26,823 bases of DNA, from contig JBDRBI010000090.1 in assembly GCA_043822885.1 (NCBI GenBank), positions 1 to 26,823 of the forward strand, written 5' to 3'. The notes under the pieces were generated by a model. The model was not told the DNA's origin, made no database searches, and saw nothing but the letters and a program-made list of their open reading frames with translations. Within the stretch, counting starts at the first letter, position 1, and each line of letters opens with the position of its first letter. Made by a program: the position numbers and the translations under genes. Of the stretch, positions 16,573 through 22,696 are shown piece by piece. This DNA comes from Aadella sp043822885. Its GTDB lineage: Bacteria > Omnitrophota > Gorgyraeia > Tantalellales > Tantalellaceae.

Positions 16573-17453
16573 AGTATCTTCTCTGCTATTCTTAGTTTTG
16601 CGCTCCGCGCTCTCGGGTTTTCTTTTCTTTCCTTTTCCGAAGGTATTATGGGTTTTTTTGTTATGATATTTATCTCTTTTTTCTTTGCTTTATCCCTAAA
16701 AACACGCTTTGCTATCCTGTCCTCTAAGGAATGGAACGATATTACCGAAACTCTTCCTTCGGGCTCCAGGTAATCGAATATTCCGTTAAGAGCTTCTTCT
16801 TCCGCGCCCAATTCGTCATTGACAAAGATCCTTAACGCTTGAAATGTCCTGCATGCGGGATGCAGGCGCTGATTACTGTATTTTCTCCCGAGAGCTTTGA
16901 CCGCTACATCAGAAAGATCCTTGGTTGTCTCGATCCTTTTCTTCTTTCTTTCGGAATACAGCACATTGACCAGATGTTTAGCGTATCGTTCTTCTCCGTA
17001 CTCTTTTATAATGTCTACGAGCTCTTCTTTGGTAAAACTATTGATCACATCCCGCGCTGATATTCCTTCGGTCCTTTTAAATCTCATGTCCAAAGGACCA
17101 TCTTTCAAAAAACTAAAACCCCGGCTCTCATCATCCACCTGAAAAGAAGACATTCCCAGATCGAATATAGCTCCTTTTACTTTCTTTTCTCCCGAGATCA
17201 GCATGATCTTTTTTATCTCTCTGAAATTTTCGTTGATGAATATTATACTGTCTTTAAATTCTTCGAATTTAAGATAATTTCTGTCTATTGCTTCTTGATC
17301 TCTGTCCACGGCAATAAGGCGTCCACCGGGAAGTATTCTTTTTAATATCTCTCGGGAATGTCCTCCCCCTCCCAATGTCGCGTCTATCACTGTGTCTCCG
17401 GGTCTGAGTGACAGTCCTTCAATTGATTCCTGGAGTAAGACCGGTAAATGCAA
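16569..17453 (-). CDS. rsmH: 16S rRNA (cytosine-1402-N4)-methyltransferase
   Basis: RsmH (MraW) methylates N4 of C1402 in 16S rRNA with S-adenosylmethionine. At 294 residues it has the family signatures HLPVLLQE at the N-terminus, DATLGGGGHS (SAM loop), FDLGMSSFQVD, FSFLKDGPLDMR, HPACRTFQALRIFVNDEL, ISFHSLEDRI and the basic end NPRARSAKLR. The start is a TTG at 17453: the conserved HLPVLL follows at once and GAGAG lies about 8 nt upstream. No in-frame ATG would keep the N-terminus. Its usual neighbour mraZ is separated from it here by two small ORFs. Confidence 0.97.
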   Translation of the reverse strand: MHLPVLLQESIEGLSLRPGDTVIDATLGGGGHSREILKRILPGGRLIAVDRDQEAIDRNYLKFEEFKDSIIFINENFREIKKIMLISGEKKVKGAIFDLGMSSFQVDDESRGFSFLKDGPLDMRFKRTEGISARDVINSFTKEELVDIIKEYGEERYAKHLVNVLYSERKKKRIETTKDLSDVAVKALGRKYSNQRLHPACRTFQALRIFVNDELGAEEEALNGIFDYLEPEGRVSVISFHSLEDRIAKRVFRDKAKKKEINIITKKPIIPSEKERKENPRARSAKLRIAEKIL

Positions 17454-17489
17454 AAAAAACTCTCTTTGTTAAATTCCTTATTAGGCGTA

Positions 17490-17699
17490 TTATTTCCCGT
17501 TCCGAAATATCCTTTTACGGAATATCCTGTCCATAGTATCGACTTGTTCTTTATAAAAACAGCTGTAATTGCTTACAAGATCTCTTTTATTTTTGGATAC
17601 TTTTACGGGAGAAGTGTTCTTTTTAAGAGGCATATCTCTTTTTGCGTATATGGACCCTCCGACCTCACATGATAGGATATGCTTTTTTTTGTTTCTCAT
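17490..17699 (-). CDS. small basic protein of unknown function (second ORF after mraZ)
   Basis: I do not recognise this 69-residue protein. It is strongly basic (KNKKK, KKN, SKNKR, FRKRIFR) with no obvious membrane segment. Two cysteines are present but not in a zinc-binding arrangement. Support for coding is contextual: the ATG at 17699 overlaps the preceding small ORF as ATGA, AAGGA lies 6-7 nt upstream, and it sits inside the dcw operon between mraZ and rsmH, where most genomes have nothing. A 36-nt gap separates it from rsmH. Confidence 0.55.
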   Translation of the reverse strand: MRNKKKHILSCEVGGSIYAKRDMPLKKNTSPVKVSKNKRDLVSNYSCFYKEQVDTMDRIFRKRIFRNGK

Positions 17700-17887
17700 T
17701 CACAATCCTTTATTGTTAGATATGTCTTCTTGCCCAGTCCCGTAGAAGAGATGACATATCTCTTTACTCCGAGATGCTCGATCCCGGCCGGCAGAGCTCT
17801 TGCCTTTTTGATGCGTTCTACCATGTTAACGCAATTAATGAATTCCTTCTGTTTCTTGTGGAGTTGTATTGCGTATCTTCTGTACAT
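17696..17887 (-). CDS. small protein of unknown function (first ORF after mraZ)
   Basis: This 63-residue protein is not recognised. It begins MYRRYAIQLHKKQKEFINCV, likely an amphipathic basic helix, and continues VERIKKARALPAGIEHLGVKRYVISSTGLGKKTYLTI, which looks like a compact helix followed by beta strands. A strong ribosome site (AGGGGG, 7 nt) precedes the ATG at 17887, and the mraZ stop lies 16 nt upstream. It overlaps the next small ORF by ATGA. The site and overlaps make it likely to be translated; a link to MraZ or to early division is only inferred from place. Confidence 0.65.
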   Translation of the reverse strand: MYRRYAIQLHKKQKEFINCVNMVERIKKARALPAGIEHLGVKRYVISSTGLGKKTYLTIKDCE

Positions 17888-17903
17888 TTTGACCCCCTAT
17901 CCA

Positions 17904-18341
17904 TCACAACTCTATGAGACCCTCAGCGATCTCTTCATAGTTTTGTTTTGATGTTTTATAAAACTCGGCCCACTTATTTCTGTCCCATATTTCTATACGG
18001 TTCGCTACGCCTATTATCATAATGTTTTTTGACAGCCCCGCATATTCTTTTAGATAATCCGGCACTAATATGCGCCACTGTTTATCGGGGATAATTTCAA
18101 ACGCTCCCGAGAAAAAAAGCCTCTTAAACTTTCTTACTTCTTTCTTTGTGAATGGCATACTTTTGAACTTGTTCTCCTGAATTATCCATTCAGTTTCCAT
18201 AAAAACAAAAATACATTGATCCAATCCGCGTGTCAGATACATTTTTCCATCGCCGGATTCTTTTATAGGCGTACGAAACCGTGCCGGTATTATCGCTCGG
18301 CTTTTCTTGTCCAGACTGTGTGCATACTCTCCGTAAAACAC
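17904..18341 (-). CDS. mraZ: transcriptional regulator MraZ
   Basis: MraZ is a DNA-binding protein of the AbrB-like fold, built from two copies of a beta-alpha domain, that controls the dcw operon. The first copy has the typical start FYGEYAHSLDKKSRAIIPARFR (DxKxR). The second reads IIPDKQWRILVPDYLKEYAGL, with a W where the motif usually has G, followed by IMIIGVANRIEIWDRNKW. I chose the GTG at 18341 (145 residues): it yields the family-typical MFYGEY and has GGAGG 8 nt upstream. Longer frames up to 18386 read through the leader and operator. It is the first gene of the cluster and probably binds the repeats over its own start. Confidence 0.95.
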   Translation of the reverse strand: MFYGEYAHSLDKKSRAIIPARFRTPIKESGDGKMYLTRGLDQCIFVFMETEWIIQENKFKSMPFTKKEVRKFKRLFFSGAFEIIPDKQWRILVPDYLKEYAGLSKNIMIIGVANRIEIWDRNKWAEFYKTSKQNYEEIAEGLIEL

Positions 18342-18366
18342 TCCACTTACCTCCACTTTGTTCCAC
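18341..18366 (-). promoter_or_regulatory. MraZ-box-like operator: three GTGGAR repeats
   Basis: On the minus strand GTGGAA (18361-18366), GTGGAG (18351-18356) and GTGGAG (18341-18346) repeat every 10 nt. In E. coli, MraZ binds TGGGN direct repeats with 5-nt spacers, the same 10-nt spacing. Here the words are TGGAR. The middle box supplies the GGAGG Shine-Dalgarno and the last overlaps the GTG start codon, so bound MraZ would cover the leader. Autoregulation is inferred. Confidence 0.8.
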
Positions 18367-18377
18367 CTACAGCAATG

Positions 18378-18406
18378 AGTATACACAATTTTAGGGAAAT
18401 TGTCAA
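18378..18406 (-). promoter_or_regulatory. dcw operon promoter (sigma70-type)
   Basis: TTGACA (18401-18406), exactly 17 nt, then TATACT (18378-18383), close to perfect consensus. Transcription would start near 18371, about 30 nt before the mraZ GTG. The spacer with the edge of the -35 box contains a 7-bp inverted repeat, ACAATTT-TAGGG-AAATTGT (18385-18403). Confidence 0.85.
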
Positions 18407-18868
18407 ATAGGCAACTTTTGGATTTTTAAACTTTTATAGAAATAGCACAATATATAGTGGTTGGGTTGGCTTTTTTGTCTCTATGGTGTGTATGAGGAGG
18501 TTAAAAAAAATATGTAATAGTTTAGCTTGCTTAAGAAACGCAAAGCGCATAGGGCATAGAGCAAGGTCGTACCTATCCCGGAAAAGATCAAATCCGCATT
18601 CTTAAAGTAGAAGTTAGAGCCGAGGGAGAGTCACAGAGTCATCATTCGCTTCGCTCATTAGAGTCATCGTTCGCTGCGCTCTCTAGAGTCAATATTTTGC
18701 TACTGACTCTCTGACTCGACTCCCTCATCGGTCCAACCTGACTCTTTGACTCTCTGACTCTTTGACTCTTATTCCCCGTATCACTCAATCTAAGACCTTA
18801 GACTTTAGATTGTTCTGCCATGCGCCATGCTCTATGCCCTATGCAATTTATAAGAACTACTCTGTTCC
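18407..18868. other. gene-free stretch upstream of the dcw promoter, filled with repeats
   Basis: No gene is supported. It holds nested inverted repeats: a perfect 17-bp outer pair and inner GAGTC/GACTC arrays, plus an AGACTTT-type word at 18791-18811. The part 18407-18540 is AT-rich with no clear feature. Confidence 0.8.
18547..18844. repeat. nested inverted repeat array before mraZ
   Basis: The outer pair GCATAGGGCATAGAGCA (18547-18563) and TGCTCTATGCCCTATGC (18828-18844) is perfect over 17 nt. Inside, GAGAGTCACAGAGTCA (about 18627-18642) and further AGAGTC words on the left face TGACTCTCTGACTC (18703-18717) and an 8-nt-period array GACTCTTT/GACTCTCT (18741-18770) on the right. The words are themselves tandem units of period 7-8. 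Confidence 0.85.
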
Positions 18869-18915
18869 AAAAAAAAGGGGATGCTATCCCATTTATGTTG
18901 GATAATATCCCCTTT
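18869..18915 (-). terminator. intrinsic terminator after the zinc-ribbon protein gene
   Basis: On the minus strand AAAGGGGAT, a small internal loop and TATCC pair with GGATA and ATCCCCTTT around a 10-nt loop, followed by a run of eight T. It lies 47 nt after the stop at 18962 and isolates that gene group from the dcw operon. Confidence 0.85.
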
Positions 18916-18961
18916 ATTAGATCACCTAAGATTTGCAAGAAACACAGATTCTTTACTGCGC

Positions 18962-19471
18962 TTATTTTGCCTTTGCTTCTTGTGCTTTTTTCTGCTCTTC
19001 CTGCAGCTTTCTTTTATAACATTTTTTTGTGCAATAAAAAGCGCCGTTACGATAATACCAAAGTTTTTTCGCCAAAGCCTTATCGCATCCCGAACATTCG
19101 GTAGGCATGGGAGGTTTTTTTGCTTTAGGTTGACGCGGGTCTCCCTTTTCCGGCTCTGCTTTTTTCTCCTCTTCTTTAGGTGCTTCCGCTGCTTTAGGTG
19201 CTTCCGCCGCTTTAGGTGCTTCCGCCGCTTTAGGTGCTTCCGCCGCTTTAGGTGCTTCCGCCGCTTTAGGTGCTTCCGCCGCTTTAGGTGCTTCCGCCGC
19301 TTTAGGTGCTTCCGCCGCTTTAGGTGCTTCTTCTGCTACTGGCGCCGCTTCTTCTTTTTTTTCTTCTTTGGGTATTTCCTCTTTCTTTACCTCTTCTTTA
19401 ATTACTTCAGCTTCCGGTTTTATTTCTTCCGCCGTTTCAGCTGTTTCTTTTTTTTTCTCTTCTTGACTCAT
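18962..19471 (-). CDS. AAEAPK-repeat protein with C-terminal four-cysteine motif
   Basis: Function unknown. The first 55 residues are Glu/Lys-rich. Then come eight identical-length hexapeptides AAEAPK, encoded by an 18-bp tandem repeat at 19182-19325, and a KPPMP linker. A compact end follows with TECSGCDKALAKKLWYYRNG and FYCTKKCYKRK: CxxC...CxxxC, a plausible zinc ribbon. A Lys/Glu/Ala tail closes it. No signal peptide or membrane segment. The low-complexity part probably acts as a flexible spacer. The second of two adjacent ATGs is preferred because GGAGGA lies 5 nt before it. It follows a PilZ gene by 21 nt and ends before a strong terminator. Confidence 0.85.
   Translation of the reverse strand: MSQEEKKKETAETAEEIKPEAEVIKEEVKKEEIPKEEKKEEAAPVAEEAPKAAEAPKAAEAPKAAEAPKAAEAPKAAEAPKAAEAPKAAEAPKAAEAPKEEEKKAEPEKGDPRQPKAKKPPMPTECSGCDKALAKKLWYYRNGAFYCTKKCYKRKLQEEQKKAQEAKAK
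19182..19325. repeat. eight 18-bp tandem repeats encoding AAEAPK
   Basis: Eight units of GCTTCCGCCGCTTTAGGT on the plus strand, differing almost only in the first copy (GCTTCCGCTGCTTTAGGT). Near identity suggests recent expansion; copy number may vary between strains. Confidence 0.95.
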
Positions 19472-19492
19472 CATTCCTCCGTCTTATTTTTA

Positions 19493-19840
19493 TTATTTCT
19501 CTTTTTCGGTTATTATCCACTTTCTGTATATATGTTCGAGCACTCTGCCTCTATCCTCGCTATTTATCTTTTTGAATTTGATACCGCTTTCATGTTTCGC
19601 TATCCCTGAGAAAGATGCTCCGGCCCACGCGATCTGTCCTTCAAAAATTATAGGAACATTATCTCCCGGGATCATCATTTCTACTTCAACATCTTCTCCG
19701 TTATCAAGAACTTCATCACTCAGGATACCTACACCATCTCTGCAAAAGTTATTAACTTTGAACCTGGTCAAACTGCCCTTTCTGCGGCATATAGCGTCCA
19801 ATAAAGTATCAAACCTTATAAACCTTCTCTTTTCCCCCAT
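19493..19840 (-). CDS. PilZ-domain protein
   Basis: PilZ domains bind cyclic di-GMP and control motility, surface attachment or secretion. The protein has 115 residues, a single domain. The N-terminal RxxxR motif is present in KRRFIRF. The second motif, usually D/NxSxxG, reads NFCRDG with cysteine in the serine place, so binding is likely but not certain. The C-terminal GIKFKKINSEDRGRVLEHIY is typical. GGAGGAGAG precedes the ATG. It follows a terminator (19859-19891) and is followed by the AAEAPK-repeat protein. I see no good promoter of its own, so partial readthrough is possible. Confidence 0.88.
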   Translation of the reverse strand: MGEKRRFIRFDTLLDAICRRKGSLTRFKVNNFCRDGVGILSDEVLDNGEDVEVEMMIPGDNVPIIFEGQIAWAGASFSGIAKHESGIKFKKINSEDRGRVLEHIYRKWIITEKEK

Positions 19841-19858
19841 CTCTCCTCCAAAAGATAC

Positions 19859-19891
19859 AAAAAGGGAACGATGCGAAATCGTTCCCTTTTT
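19859..19891 (-). terminator. perfect hairpin terminator after the TIGR04073 gene
   Basis: AAAAAGGGAACGAT (19859-19872) and ATCGTTCCCTTTTT (19878-19891) pair perfectly around a 5-nt loop, with A and T tracts on both sides, so it could work in both directions. It lies 29 nt after the stop of the gene at 19920. Confidence 0.92.
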
Positions 19892-19919
19892 GTGTAAACT
19901 TTCACATCAACGATGCCAT

Positions 19920-20249
19920 CTATTCGCTGAATACAAATTCAGGTTCAATAACCGGCTGATAGTCTTCCGGTATTGGAAACGGGAACGTCACGGCTTCATA
20001 AACGCCCGCACCGGTTCTTACTATCGTCATACCGATACCTTTCGCAAGACCCATTGTAAGGCCGGAAAGTACATTTTCTTCAACGCTGGTCTCATAGATA
20101 TTCTTTGGAAGTTCAACCCACCCCGTCAGAACGTTCGCTAATCCTCTTCCGAGTTTTTTAGCTGGATCCTGTGCATAACACTGTGTGGTCATACCAACCA
20201 TAGCTATGATAATACAACATACAAATAAAACCTTAAAAATCTTCTGCAT
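19920..20249 (-). CDS. TIGR04073-type secreted protein (exosortase-associated family)
   Basis: This 109-residue protein begins with a signal peptide (MQKIFKVLFVCCIIIAMVGM, cleavage probably after CYA) and continues KKLGRGLANVLTGWVELPKNIYE. That matches my memory of the TIGR04073 family, described as exosortase-system associated. The remainder has a small hydrophobic, glycine-rich stretch (GLTMGLAKGIGMTIVRTGAG) and ends PIPEDYQPVIEPEF. The biochemical role is unknown; an envelope location is likely. It is the only gene here with both a near-perfect promoter and a perfect terminator tightly around it, which suggests strong single-gene expression. AGGAGGAGGTG lies upstream of the ATG. Confidence 0.82.
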   Translation of the reverse strand: MQKIFKVLFVCCIIIAMVGMTTQCYAQDPAKKLGRGLANVLTGWVELPKNIYETSVEENVLSGLTMGLAKGIGMTIVRTGAGVYEAVTFPFPIPEDYQPVIEPEFVFSE

Positions 20250-20298
20250 AATTCTATTTCACCTCCTCCTAGTTATAATACTGTTATTTTTCTAATGA

Positions 20299-20327
20299 AG
20301 TATAGCACGCGTCTTTTACGATGTCAA
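20299..20327 (-). promoter_or_regulatory. promoter of the TIGR04073 gene
   Basis: TTGACA (20322-20327), 17 nt, TATACT (20299-20304). The TGA inside the -35 box is the stop codon of the upstream PilZ gene. Confidence 0.85.
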
Positions 20328-20677
20328 GTTTTGCCCGTTAATAAGTCCTCTATAAGGGCTTCTACCTTTTCTTTATCTTGCTTTACCAAGTCCACAAACT
20401 CAATGCCTGTATCGTACATTACGGTATCCTCCCGGTTCGCGGGATGTCCTTTAACTACCCAAACCACCTTCCCTAGACATTGTATTATGCCTTTTTCCTC
20501 CCCAAGGAACATCTCAAGAGTCACTTCCTCAAAAATACCGATATCCGCCGGTAAGGACACGCATATCCCGCCCTGACCTATATTTTCGGTAAAGGTTTCC
20601 ATCCTCTCTTCTTTGCCGTTCTTCTGCACTTTTATACGGCATTTATAATTGATCCGAGGGAATTTTCTGCTGTTCAT
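20324..20677 (-). CDS. PilZ-domain protein
   Basis: A 117-residue single-domain PilZ protein, probably a cyclic di-GMP receptor. It has RKFPRINY (RxxxR) at the N-terminus, TENIGQGGICV in place of the usual D/NxSxxG (glycine for serine), GKVVWVVKG and YDTGIEFVDL. I chose the ATG at 20677, which starts just before the RxxxR motif and has GGAG nearby. The first ATG at 20692 lacks a ribosome site. It stands 54 nt after the GspB-like gene, so a role in the same secretion or pilus-like process is plausible. Confidence 0.87.
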   Translation of the reverse strand: MNSRKFPRINYKCRIKVQKNGKEERMETFTENIGQGGICVSLPADIGIFEEVTLEMFLGEEKGIIQCLGKVVWVVKGHPANREDTVMYDTGIEFVDLVKQDKEKVEALIEDLLTGKT

Positions 20678-20731
20678 CCCGCTCCACATCATGATGATTA
20701 AATATACACGAATGTAAACTTAAAAACAAGG

Positions 20732-21214
20732 TTATCGGAGCTTTAACTCGACTTCTTCCCCCTCGGGAGAGACCATCCTCACCGTGTTCTCTAAAACCTC
20801 CGCAACGGTAAACCCGTCTACGATCTCGCCATTTGAGACCATAACCCCGTTTATCACGGCCTGGGGCTCTGAAACAGAATACATTATGCCTTTTAAAACA
20901 GGGAGATCAGCTTTGCCCGGTTCCCCGTGTATAGACATTACTTGCGCGGGTTCTTCGGCAATAATACCTTCCTTAGGCGCCGGATCCCGCCAAAGTTCCG
21001 GTCCTTTTAAAAACATGACCACTGCCGTCAACGCCGCTCCCAGAGCTATGCCGGATATAATGATCGCTTGTTTGGCCGTTTTCTTTTTGGGAGATTTTCT
21101 CGCTGAAGTCCCATTGGTAGTGAAAGATGAATTTGTGGATATTAGTTCATCTTTTTGACGTTCCTTACTGCGCTCTTCCTGCGCTTTCTTTAAAGCTTTG
21201 GCAATGATACTCAT
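20732..21214 (-). CDS. GspB/ExeB-like protein
   Basis: GspB works with the ATPase GspA to help place the type II secretion outer-membrane secretin in the cell wall. This 160-residue protein begins MSIIAKALKKAQEERSK, the typical helix at the start of such proteins. It has one membrane segment at about 50-68, a proline-containing periplasmic linker, and ends with the GspB C-terminal fold (LKGIMYSVSEPQAVINGVMV, then VSNGEIVDGFTVAEV). The ExeA/GspA-like gene lies 84 nt upstream, the usual pairing. No other type II secretion gene is in the window. Confidence 0.82.
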   Translation of the reverse strand: MSIIAKALKKAQEERSKERQKDELISTNSSFTTNGTSARKSPKKKTAKQAIIISGIALGAALTAVVMFLKGPELWRDPAPKEGIIAEEPAQVMSIHGEPGKADLPVLKGIMYSVSEPQAVINGVMVSNGEIVDGFTVAEVLENTVRMVSPEGEEVELKLR

Positions 21215-21298
21215 ATTTTATACTTCTTTTAAAACATCCGGCCGTATTAAGAAAAAAAATGTCTCGGATGGAAAAACTTGGTCCTTAAACCTTGAGCC

Positions 21299-22165
21299 TT
21301 ACTTCCGCGTCATTTGTCTCTCTTTTTTATCAATCTCTCCCGTTATCTCTGAATAAGAAAACTGTCCTTCGGTTTCATCTATACTTCTTCGCACGATATC
21401 CGCGTCTATGACGCGCACTTCCTGGACAAACCCTAAAAGTAAAGACTTATCACAGATAATATTCACGACCCTTGGGATACCCTTAGAATACTCATAGATA
21501 TTTGAAAGCGCTTCTTCCGTGAAAACGGGGCTTCCGTACGCTCCAGCTACGGAAAGACGATGGTCTATGTATGCTTTAAGTTCTGATTTTTCAAGCGCTC
21601 GCACATGAAACCTTACTCCTATGCGCTGTCTTAACTGCAGAAGATCCGGCGAATTAAGCTTATCGCGCAGCTCCGGCTGCCCCACCAAAACTATCTGCAA
21701 TAACTTCTCTTTTTCTGTCTCAAGATTTGACAGCATCCTTATGGTCTCTAAGGTCTTTTTTCTTAGGTTCTGCGCCTCATCTATTATAAGTACCGCGTTA
21801 TTCCCCTTTGACAATTGCTCCAAAAGAAATCCGTTGAGCTGACGAATAAAAGCGATCTTGCTTTTCCTTTTGGGTTCGATCCCGAAATCGTTCAGCACGG
21901 CTTCCAAAAGCTGTGTCTCCGGAAGACTAGGATTGAAGATAAGAGAGGTCTTAACATTAGCGTCCAGATGATTGAGAAGAGCCCGGCAAATAGTGGTCTT
22001 CCCCGCTCCCACCTCTCCCGTTATCTCGACAAACCCTTTTCTCTGCTCTATCCCATAGGAAAGATGGGCCAGCGCTTCTTTGTGGGTATGACTGAGATAC
22101 AAAAAATTCGGATCGCTTGTCACATTGAACGGGTTTTCTTTTAATCCGTAAAAATCAAGATACAT
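21299..22165 (-). CDS. ExeA/GspA-like AAA+ ATPase
   Basis: ATPase of the ExeA family, acting at the inner membrane with GspB/ExeB in type II secretion or in related envelope systems. The start MYLDFYGLKENPFNVTSDPNFLYLS is typical. Walker A is GEVGAGKTT (50-58), Walker B VLIIDEAQ (125-132), and VGQPEL and QRIGVRFH follow as sensor-region motifs. At 288 residues it ends shortly after the AAA+ domain: no membrane segment and no peptidoglycan-binding domain, which classic ExeA has. The shorter form is common outside Proteobacteria. AAGGAG precedes the ATG at some distance. A promoter lies upstream. Confidence 0.9.
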   Translation of the reverse strand: MYLDFYGLKENPFNVTSDPNFLYLSHTHKEALAHLSYGIEQRKGFVEITGEVGAGKTTICRALLNHLDANVKTSLIFNPSLPETQLLEAVLNDFGIEPKRKSKIAFIRQLNGFLLEQLSKGNNAVLIIDEAQNLRKKTLETIRMLSNLETEKEKLLQIVLVGQPELRDKLNSPDLLQLRQRIGVRFHVRALEKSELKAYIDHRLSVAGAYGSPVFTEEALSNIYEYSKGIPRVVNIICDKSLLLGFVQEVRVIDADIVRRSIDETEGQFSYSEITGEIDKKERQMTRK

Positions 22166-22189
22166 ATTTTACGCATCTCCTTTGCCGAT

Positions 22190-22218
22190 ATTATACTATT
22201 AATAAGCGGAGACGTCAC
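22190..22218 (-). promoter_or_regulatory. candidate promoter of the ExeA-like gene
   Basis: Perfect -10 TATAAT (22190-22195), 17-nt spacer, and -35 GTGACG (22213-22218), which keeps only the TGAC core of the consensus. The start would lie about 18 nt before the ATG. Confidence 0.65.
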
Positions 22219-22696
22219 CTATTAAATAGAAGCGAAGGGAGAAAAGGGTGACCTAGTCACCAGTCATCAGGTCACCAGTTACAAGGTCACCAGTCACCAG
22301 GTCACCTAGTCACCGGTGAAAGGGGGCGAGATGCGAGAAGATAGAAAAAGGTCTCTAGTCACCTAGTCACCAGGTCACCAGTGAATGGATGCGAGATGCG
22401 AGATGCGGGAAGGGAGAAAATGAGGGTACAGGGTTGAGGGTTGAGGGGATCTAGGGTTTAGGGTATAGGGTTCAGGGTATAGTAAAATAGGCTAGCTCGC
22501 CTTTACTAAACCCTGCCAGCCTGAGGCTGGTCTGCCTCTGGCGGAAACGCTAAACGCTAAACCCTAGAAACTCCGAACTTTTTGCTTTTTGTTTTTGTCT
22601 TTTGGATTTCTAACTTCTCGCATCTATAAACTGGTGACTTGGTGACCGGTGACTTGGTGACTGGTGACTAGGTGACCTGGTGACTTCTTCTCTCTT
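22219..22696. other. 478-nt gene-free stretch made of repeats
   Basis: Nothing coding is supported between the ExeA-gene promoter and the thioesterase stop. The whole stretch is repeat sequence of several word families in nested, mirrored order. Confidence 0.85.
22246..22685. repeat. nested mirrored arrays: GTCACC / GGTGAC and inner families
   Basis: Outer layer: GTCACC units at 7-8 nt spacing (22246-22315 and 22353-22383) face GGTGAC units (22632-22685); a 22-nt stretch is shared exactly in inverted form. Second layer: AGATGCGAGAAG (22329-22340) against CTTCTCGCATCT (22614-22625). Third: CTAGGGTTTAG (22451-22461) against CTAAACCCTAG (22557-22567), within TTTAGGG-like heptamers. Centre: a GGGTATAGTAAA / TTTACTAAACCC hairpin (about 22474-22513) and CCAGCC-TGA-GGCTGG (about 22516-22530). 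Confidence 0.9.

Noticed and set aside
18342..18386. Longer MraZ start
   Set aside because: It would read through the operator repeats and the predicted transcription start; the GTG at 18341 has a proper ribosome site and gives the family N-terminus.
18494..18527. Plus-strand AGGAGG followed by ATG TAA (start-stop)
   Set aside because: A good ribosome site before a one-codon frame, but there is no gene or promoter context on the plus strand; probably chance.
18881..19609. 242-residue plus-strand frame rich in FRCFRR repeats
   Set aside because: It is the antisense shadow of the AAEAPK repeat gene and of a terminator, with no start signal.
22451..22480. TTTAGGG heptamers as a telomere or chromosome end
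   Set aside because: The units are degenerate, internal, and one of several heptamer word families in the window, so a telomere reading is not supported.
22246..22685. CRISPR array
   Set aside because: Repeat units are only 6-8 nt with no regular spacers and no cas genes nearby.
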